Shown here piece by piece: positions 6,890-11,901 of a DNA stretch of 11,901 nt (position 1 is the first letter of the stretch; every line of letters starts with the position of its first letter). The stretch spans positions 1-11,901 of the forward strand of contig CAZGQG010000044.1 of assembly GCA_964527205.1 (NCBI GenBank). Reading direction: 5' to 3'. Under the pieces are notes generated by a model that saw only the letters and a list, made by a program, of their open reading frames with translations, was not told the origin of the DNA and searched no databases. The translations under genes were made by a program, and so were the position numbers. The stretch is from JARICQ01 sp964527205 (GTDB taxonomy: Bacteria; Bacillota; Clostridia; Tissierellales; Tissierellaceae).

Positions 6890-7204
6890 TTAGCTTATTA
6901 GAATTCTATAATTAGCATAGCCTTTCTTATTTTCTCCAATTCTTTCTATAGGATAATTACCAGTGTTTATTCTACTACTAAAAATTCTACCAAAATGCCA
7001 ATTACCAAATTCATCCGATAAATATTTCCAATCCTCTTTATGGAAAAGATCTGTAAAGATAAATGTATATCCATCTCCTATATTCTCATCTTCTATACTC
7101 TTCCTAATCATATTAATTCTATCATCTATTACCATGTTAATAGATTCAATCCTATTATCCATTGCACCATCTAAAATAGTTTTATCAAATTTATTTATTT
7201 TCAT
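6890..7204 (-). CDS. Small DUF1413-like protein
   Basis: A 104-residue soluble protein. An N-terminal helix (residues 8-40) is followed by a compact domain with TFIFTDLF (47-54), W59, L62, GRIF (72-75), G82, G90 and YR (99-100). The spacing resembles the small DUF1413-type domain (pattern DLF...W..L......GR.F...V..G.......G.....Y), known from phage and mobile-element contexts with no settled function. The match is from memory and moderate. AGGAGAGGA precedes the ATG. It lies 91 bp upstream of the nuclease gene on the same strand and could share its transcript. A TTGACA box and an operator-like dyad lie just upstream of it. Confidence 0.6.
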   Translation of the reverse strand: MKINKFDKTILDGAMDNRIESINMVIDDRINMIRKSIEDENIGDGYTFIFTDLFHKEDWKYLSDEFGNWHFGRIFSSRINTGNYPIERIGENKKGYANYRILIS

Positions 7205-7229
7205 TTTATCCTCTCCTAAATAGTATTTC

Positions 7230-7268
7230 TAGTGTAAACTAGACACTACTGCATTTTTATCCTGTCAA
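7230..7268 (-). promoter_or_regulatory. Possible promoter with operator-like dyad
   Basis: On the minus strand a perfect TTGACA (7268-7263) is followed by an inverted repeat TAGTGT-CTAGTTT-ACACTA (7248-7230), which overlaps where a -10 box should lie, though no clean TATAAT is present. A second nested dyad, CTAGT/ACTAG, shares the same bases. A repressor site over a promoter for the 104-aa gene and the nuclease pair is plausible but unproven. Confidence 0.3.
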
Positions 7269-7282
7269 TATTTTAACCACTA

Positions 7283-8270
7283 TCATACTTCCATAGTATC
7301 TTTCTCTTCCTTTTCCATATATGCTCTTCGAATTTCTGATAAGCTTTTTCCACTTTCTTTGTGTACAGAAAAAGCATAAGTTTCTACACTAGACCATCCA
7401 TATATTTCTTTTAACCATGCTTGAAGAGATTTTTCTACTTGATCAACAAGAACATTACCATTATCTAATAAAATTGCTTCCCCCTCTCTTCCCTTTGGTA
7501 CTATTACATCTCCTTCTTTAACAACACCCCATTCAAGCATTGCATCTATTCTCGGGAGAGATCTACGTGTAGTTTTTGTTTTTCCTTCCTTTGATATATA
7601 AGTTGAACTATCCATAAAGTTCACGTAATAATCAACATGGTCTGGAACTGGCAAGACTTTTTCCACATAAAAATATATCCTCATTAATTCTATATGGTGT
7701 TAATTTATAACAGCTTATATCAACATTATTATTATTTAGCCAGGCAACTGCTGATAGTGTTTGGTCATCAAAATCTGAAGCCACTAGTATTATTCTTTGT
7801 TTTTCATTGAAATCTTTATGGGCATCATTGGCTTCAAGGAATTCATTTAATTTACGTATTCCTAATTCAAAAGACGTTAGCTCTCCAAGCTCAAACTCAT
7901 CTCTATATTTCTCAATATAAGGTGCATAAACTCTTTTTACTAGCCCTTCAGTTCTATCAATAGTTGCATAGCTAGCTGCATATCTTATTGCCTGAAATTC
8001 AAAGGCTTCTTTTCTATAAATAATATCCTTACGATCTCTTTTAATTTCAATTAATACAATGTCTCCATTATTATCAACTGCAGTTAAGTCACTTCTTGCA
8101 TTTTTCTCGTTTTTAACTTGCTTTCCTACTATAAGCATAGATTCTTCTTCATCACATATCATATCAATATTATTTCTAAGAATCTCCTCTATATCATTTT
8201 CAGTCATGTTCAATTCAGAGAAAGTAACAGCTTCTATTCTGGAAGCTTGTTTTCCATCTATCTTATACAC
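7283..8270 (-). pseudogene. DUF91/NucS-like endonuclease, broken by a frameshift
   Basis: One gene of about 328 codons split into two frames. Frame 1 (8270 to 7632) carries a PD-(D/E)XK-type core: D61 (ARSDLTAVD) and E75-I-K77 (IVLIEIKRD), followed by a helical EAFEFQAIRYAASYAT block, as in DUF91/NucS-like nucleases. It runs to RINEDIF, then out of frame to a stop. Frame 2 resumes exactly there with YVEKVLPVPDHVDYYVNFMD and the C-terminal domain (IDAMLEWGVVKEGDVIV, EAILLDNGNVLVD, WLKEIYGWSSVETYAF). That domain resembles the small RAMA/DUF4357-type modules of restriction proteins (tentative). The break lies at a run of five T (minus strand; 7669-7673): one T fewer, or two more, restores the frame. 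The GTG start at 8270 follows AAGGAGG by 7 nt. It could be a real inactivation, slippage or a read error. Confidence 0.75.
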
Positions 8271-8412
8271 TTTAAAACCTCCTTGGGATTTTAGCTTCCA
8301 ACCTCTCTAATATAAAGAAATATCAATGATTTTTATATAATTAATATTAAAAGAAGCTCATAAAAATATATATTCACTAGATTTTTAAAAGCTCCTTGAA
8401 ACTGTATTATAT

Positions 8413-10815
8413 TTATATTCTTCTTTCCGTCCAATGTTCACATTGCTTAAGGACTATCTCTAGTGCTTCCTTCATCTCTGCTGGTGGATAATCATATTTT
8501 CTAAGGAGTCTTCTAACTATGCTTCTCATTCTTGCCCTACCTGATTGCTTGTGTTGCCAGTCTATGGACTCATTCTCCTTTAATTCATCTGTGAGCTCTT
8601 TTGCCATCTCTATTAAAACCTCGTCTTCATACATTTCCTTAATCATATCTGGTGATATTAAGGCGTAGTAGAAGGATGTTTCTTCCTTAGTGAGACCTAT
8701 TCCCTCACCTATTTTATCAGCCTGGACTACCTCTCTAGCCAAGTCTATTAGATCTTCTATGATCTTATCCATTTCCTCATCATGATGTCTCTGTATAAAT
8801 TCATCTAGGCTCTCTGCATTTTCTATCTGTTTTTTCCTATAGCTATCCATTATCTTCTTGATCCTCTTAGAAAACTCCTCTGCCTTTACCAGGGCTGTCT
8901 TAGCATATAGTTTGATTTCTTCTTTTAAAAGCTTATTCATTAACTCTATTGCTAAATTCTTATGCTTCATCTTTGCTATGCTTAGGAGAAAGTCTGGGTC
9001 AAAGAGTGAAAACTCAGCATCTACATCTGAAAATAGATTTATGATTCCTTCGCTTCTTATACTGTTTTCTAATAGAGTTTCTATCTGCCTATTGATTTCT
9101 CTTAAGGAGATCTGCCCTTCTTCCCTTATCCTGCTTACTCCTATTCTTATGGCCTCTATATAGGCAGCCTCTCTTTGCTCATCCTTGGTGGAGATTGAGG
9201 AACACAGGGTATGGGCTTGTTTTAATAGATAGGATTCTTTTTTAAATGCTTTCTGCATGTCTTCACTAAATCCATATATATGATTTATTCCATCTGTTAT
9301 CAGATCTGATCTTTCCTTGTCCTTCCTATCTTCTTTGTAGATGGCAGAATAATCTATTGCTCTTAAAAACTCATTGCGGCAGACCTCTAACTTTTCCTGG
9401 AATTTAGGATAGACTTCTTCTCTTATATCTGGATTGCTGTAATTGGCCCTATCTCTTGCTGTATAGTCATTCATAGCCTTTCTAAGAGCATTGGCTATAC
9501 CTATATAGTCTACTATTAGTCCTCCTTCTTTGTCCTGGAAGACTCTATTTACTCTGGCTATGGCCTGCATTAAGTTGTGATCCTTCATAGGCTTAAATAC
9601 ATACATAGTGGCAAGACTTGGAACATCAAAGCCTGTAAGCCACATATCTACAACTATGGCTATCTTCATAGGATCATCATTGTTCTTGAATCTATTGGCT
9701 AGCTCCTTTTTATGGGCATTGTTGCCTATAATATCTTTCCAGTCCTCTGGATCATTGTTGTTTCCAGTCATTACAACTTCCATATTCTCTTCCCAGTCAG
9801 GCCTGAGCTCTAAGATCTTCTTATACATGGCCATGGCAATACTTCTGTTATAGGCTACTATCATTGCCTTACCTGTAAGTAGATGGGCTCTTTCATTTTC
9901 ATAGTGGTCTATTATGTCCTTGCAAATTGTATCCATTACAACTTCTGATCCTAGTATGGCTTCTAGCTTACCTAGTTGTTTTTTACTCTTTGTAATATCA
10001 TCTTCACTGGCCTGGCTGGCAAGTTCTTCGTACTTTTTATCTATTTCTCCAAGTAGACCTTCATCTAGGCCTAGATTCATTACTCTGTTTTCATAATATA
10101 TAGGCTTGGTTGCCCCGTCCTCTACGGATTGGGTCATGTCATATATGTCTATGTAGTCCCCAAATACTTCCTGGGTATCTTTGTCCTGGGCTGATACTGG
10201 TGTGCCTGTAAAGCCTATATAGCTAGCCCTAGGCAGGGAGTCTCTAATAATCCTAGCCATTCCAACCCTAATGGATCCATCCTTTGCCATCTTTTCCTTA
10301 AGTCCATACTGGCTTCTATGGGCCTCATCTGCTATTACTATGATGTCATTTCTATCACTTAGGGGCTCTTTAGACTCAGAGAATTTCTGCATGGTTGTAA
10401 AGAATATTCCATTAGCCCTTCTGCCTTCCAAGAGCTCCTTTAAGTGGACCCTGGAACTAGCCTGGACAGGGCTTTGTCTTAAGAAGTCCTTTACTCTTGA
10501 AAACTGACCATATAGCTGTTCGTCTAGGTCGTTTCTATCAGTTATTATTACATATGTAGGATTATCTAGATAGTGGTTTAAGAGCCTGGCATAAAAGACC
10601 ATGGATAAGGACTTACCTGATCCAGTAGGTAAAACCAAAAGGGCACTAAATTCATCCCTTTTATTGATTTTATTTAACTTCTTTTGTACTTCTATTTGAT
10701 GTTCATATAGAGCCCTTGGATTCTGCCCCTTATTTACATATACAATTCTTGAATCTTTATTAAGTACTTTCATACTACTATCCTTTAAACCTTCTAAAGT
10801 CATATTCATCAACAT
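8413..10815 (-). CDS. hsdR: Type I restriction HsdR-like translocase, N-terminally truncated
   Basis: An 800-residue SF2 translocase matching type I restriction subunit R. Motifs: Walker A PTGSGKS (63-69), TDRNDLDEQLYGQFS (92-106), LRQSPVQASSR (112-122), DEAH (163-166), TGTP (203-206), TGFDVP (394-399), QAIARVNR (417-424), then a long helical C-terminal region of the DUF3387 type (about 480-800). Typical HsdR is about 1,000 residues with a PD-(D/E)XK nuclease domain before the motor; that domain is absent. The first 65 residues (KVLNKDSRIVYVNKGQNPRA, YEHQIEV, LLVLPTG) do not look like HsdR and are more AT-rich (30% GC against about 39%). No ribosome binding site precedes the ATG, and an IS21 end lies within 20 bp upstream. 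No hsdM or hsdS is present. It is probably a non-functional or repurposed fragment. Confidence 0.82.
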   Translation of the reverse strand: MLMNMTLEGLKDSSMKVLNKDSRIVYVNKGQNPRALYEHQIEVQKKLNKINKRDEFSALLVLPTGSGKSLSMVFYARLLNHYLDNPTYVIITDRNDLDEQLYGQFSRVKDFLRQSPVQASSRVHLKELLEGRRANGIFFTTMQKFSESKEPLSDRNDIIVIADEAHRSQYGLKEKMAKDGSIRVGMARIIRDSLPRASYIGFTGTPVSAQDKDTQEVFGDYIDIYDMTQSVEDGATKPIYYENRVMNLGLDEGLLGEIDKKYEELASQASEDDITKSKKQLGKLEAILGSEVVMDTICKDIIDHYENERAHLLTGKAMIVAYNRSIAMAMYKKILELRPDWEENMEVVMTGNNNDPEDWKDIIGNNAHKKELANRFKNNDDPMKIAIVVDMWLTGFDVPSLATMYVFKPMKDHNLMQAIARVNRVFQDKEGGLIVDYIGIANALRKAMNDYTARDRANYSNPDIREEVYPKFQEKLEVCRNEFLRAIDYSAIYKEDRKDKERSDLITDGINHIYGFSEDMQKAFKKESYLLKQAHTLCSSISTKDEQREAAYIEAIRIGVSRIREEGQISLREINRQIETLLENSIRSEGIINLFSDVDAEFSLFDPDFLLSIAKMKHKNLAIELMNKLLKEEIKLYAKTALVKAEEFSKRIKKIMDSYRKKQIENAESLDEFIQRHHDEEMDKIIEDLIDLAREVVQADKIGEGIGLTKEETSFYYALISPDMIKEMYEDEVLIEMAKELTDELKENESIDWQHKQSGRARMRSIVRRLLRKYDYPPAEMKEALEIVLKQCEHWTERRI

Positions 10816-10832
10816 GAATACTGCTTTCGAAT

Positions 10833-10903
10833 TAGACCACTAGTGCACACATTTAGACCATTTAATGCCACATAATAGACCACTCAATGTCAACTGAAGA
10901 CCA
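10833..10903. repeat. Four AGACCA repeats at 21-22 bp spacing (IS21 end)
   Basis: TAGACCA occurs at 10833, 10854 and 10876, and AAGACCA at 10897. Spacings are 21, 22 and 21 bp, about two helical turns. The first three share further bases after the core (roughly TxxxTGxCA). Arrays like this at the ends of IS21-family elements are transposase-binding sites. Confidence 0.7.
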
Positions 10904-10911
10904 AAAGGTTT

Positions 10912-10941
10912 AGAGAGTCCCAATTATGGAACTCTCTTTTT
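10912..10941 (+). terminator. Intrinsic terminator inside the IS21 end
   Basis: AGAGAGTCCC (10912-10921) pairs with GGAACTCTCT (10928-10937) with one mismatch and is followed by TTTTT. It works on the plus strand, opposite to istB and hsdR. It could stop outside transcripts from running antisense into the element. Confidence 0.6.
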
Positions 10942-10953
10942 GATTACATATTG

Positions 10954-11605
10954 TTAATATTGATTTATTTTTTGATAGTTAATACCATGAAGTTCTCGCA
11001 TAGAAATCTCTCCATCTATGAGTATCTGATAAGAATCATGTACAATACGATCAAGGATTGCATCAGCTATTTGGACATTCTTAATCTTTGAATGCCAGCC
11101 TTCCGGAGCATATTGGGAACAAAATATTGTTGAGGAATTCTTTAATCTAGCTTCAATTATTTCAAAAACATGAATTGCTTCTTCTTGAGATAATGTAGTA
11201 AGTAGCCATTCATCAACAATTAATAACTCTATTTTCTTGTATTTAGAAACAATCTTACGATAACTTCCATCTGCAGAATATTTAGCAGCTGTTAACTCAT
11301 CAATTAGTTCTGGTAATCGGATGTATTTAACCTTAAAAAACTGACGACAAGCTTGTACGCCAAATGCATTTGAAATCCAAGTTTTACCGTTTCCTGAAGC
11401 TCCCATCAAGATAATATTGTGGTTTTCATGTACATAATTTCATGTTCCAAGTTCAAGAATTAGTTGTTTATCTAGATGCCGATCAGGATGATATTCAATA
11501 TCCTCAATAGAAGCCGTTGGATTATTGAATTTAGCTTGCTTAATTAATCTTTTTAATTTATTAGATTGGAAAGGCAACCCTTTTTTAGACAAATTTATTC
11601 CGAAC
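10954..11605 (-). pseudogene. istB: istB, IS21 helper ATPase, with a nonsense codon and missing 5' end
   Basis: IstB is the AAA+ ATPase that assists the IS21 transposase in target selection. The intact part, from 11409 to 10954, has Walker A GASGNGKT, Walker B LLIVDEW, FCSQYAPEGWH and the C-terminal AILDRIVHDSYQILI. Reading further upstream in the same frame gives NKLKRLIKQAKFNNPTAS, IEDIEYHPDRHLDKQ and LILELGT, then TGA at 11442-11440, then NYVHENHNIILM. IstB normally has Trp at the stop position, so a TGG-to-TGA change explains it. Homology begins only near 11600, and the first several dozen codons are replaced by IS3-family sequence. Reinitiation at the TTG or ATG beside Walker A would give a protein lacking the N-terminal domain, so function is unlikely. 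Confidence 0.8.
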
Positions 11606-11629
11606 AGGACTATGCTTTCTAAATACTGC

Positions 11630-11901
11630 CTAAGCTACTAACCTAAAGCTAGCTCTATTTCTATATTCTATCGGTGATACATAGCCTAAAGACCCATGAA
11701 TTCGTATGTGATTATACCAATAAATATATTCTGCAAGCTGTAATTTAAGCTCTTCCAGACTTTCAAATTTATTTTGATATATAAACTCTACTTTTAAGAT
11801 TTTATTGGTGGCTTCACTTACAGCATTATCATAGGGCTTCCCTTTTCTACTTAGGGAACGCTCTATTTCAAAGGTTTCTAGGATATTATCTATTTTTATA
11901 T
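11630..11901 (-). CDS. IS3-family (IS150-type) transposase, C-terminal end, partial
   Basis: An open frame enters from the right edge without a start and ends at TAG 11632-11630, leaving about 89 residues. It contains SLSRKGKPYDNAVSEA, where the E is the last acid of the DDE triad, followed by KVEFIYQNKFESLEELK, YIYWYNHIRIHGSLG and YVSPIEYR. This is the standard end of an IS3-family integrase-core (rve) OrfB. It appears to be inserted into istB. The IS end should lie between 11590 and 11629, but I cannot fix the terminal inverted repeat without its other end. Confidence 0.88.
   Translation of the reverse strand, partial: IKIDNILETFEIERSLSRKGKPYDNAVSEATNKILKVEFIYQNKFESLEELKLQLAEYIYWYNHIRIHGSLGYVSPIEYRNRASFRLVA

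Larger units (their letters stand above)
10816..11605 (-). mobile_element. IS21-family element end with istB (second copy, distinct from the left relic)
   Basis: Contains the istB pseudogene and, between its stop and the hsdR start, a 130-bp end region with four AGACCA repeats and a hairpin. The repeat motif differs from the ATTGCCA motif of the 4605-5222 relic, so this is a different IS21 lineage. The border beside hsdR is placed at about 10816-10832 from the outermost repeat and is not exact. At the other side the element appears to be interrupted by an IS3-family insertion near 11600, so istA would lie beyond the window. Confidence 0.65.

Noticed and set aside
7283..7684. Treating the 133-aa reading frame as a separate gene.
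   Set aside because: Its first residues continue the upstream nuclease homology, it overlaps that frame by about 50 bp, and it has no ribosome binding site of its own. A frameshifted single gene explains it better.
8271..8412. Gap between hsdR and the NucS-like gene, examined for an antitoxin, small RNA or promoter.
   Set aside because: Only AT-rich sequence with short direct repeats of GAGCTT; no open frame, strong hairpin or credible promoter pair.
1..11901. CRISPR array, tRNA, rRNA or a known riboswitch.
   Set aside because: No regularly spaced 25-40 bp repeats, no tRNA-like cloverleaf and no recognised aptamer core were seen on either strand. The only regular repeats are the short IS21 end sites.

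Overview
The window looks like chromosome from a low-GC anaerobic Firmicute of the Clostridia/Tissierellia type. The AT-rich coding, AGGAGG-type ribosome binding sites, GTG/TTG starts and an oxygen-sensitive double-cubane reductase with its activase all point that way. The species cannot be named from this sequence.

Layout. (1) 1-2340, housekeeping: a tiny two-helix membrane protein lying between related palindromic repeats, a cell-wall amidase with a SPOR domain (minus strand), and a divergent M19 dipeptidase (plus strand) whose stop codon lies in its own terminator. (2) 2488-4556, a minus-strand two-gene operon: a YjiM/DCCP-type double-cubane [8Fe-9S] reductase, then its BadF/HgdC-type ATPase activator. 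(3) About 4605-5222, a 0.6 kb relic of an IS21-family element. The 5' part of istA is joined to the last codons of istB between inverted ends. (4) 5226-8270, minus-strand defence-like genes: a 176-aa unknown protein translationally coupled to a PD-(D/E)XK nuclease-like protein, a 104-aa DUF1413-like protein, and a NucS/DUF91-like endonuclease gene broken by a frameshift. (5) 8413-10815, an orphan type I restriction HsdR-like translocase with no N-terminal nuclease domain. Its first ~65 residues look foreign to HsdR and more AT-rich than the rest. (6) 10816-11901, mobile DNA: the end of a second IS21-family element with four AGACCA repeats every 21-22 bp, an istB pseudogene with an in-frame TGA, and, apparently inserted into istB, the 3' end of an IS3-family element running off the window.

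How it fits together. The left third is ordinary metabolism and wall turnover. From about 4.6 kb rightward the window looks like an eroded defence island assembled and trimmed by insertion sequences: three IS elements, nuclease-type genes without their usual partners (no hsdM or hsdS here), one frameshifted endonuclease and one 5'-truncated, apparently chimeric hsdR. The best candidates for something undescribed are the coupled nuclease/unknown pair at 5297-6798, possibly with the gene at 6890-7204, and the chimeric HsdR. All functional statements rest on motif recognition by eye; no database search was run.
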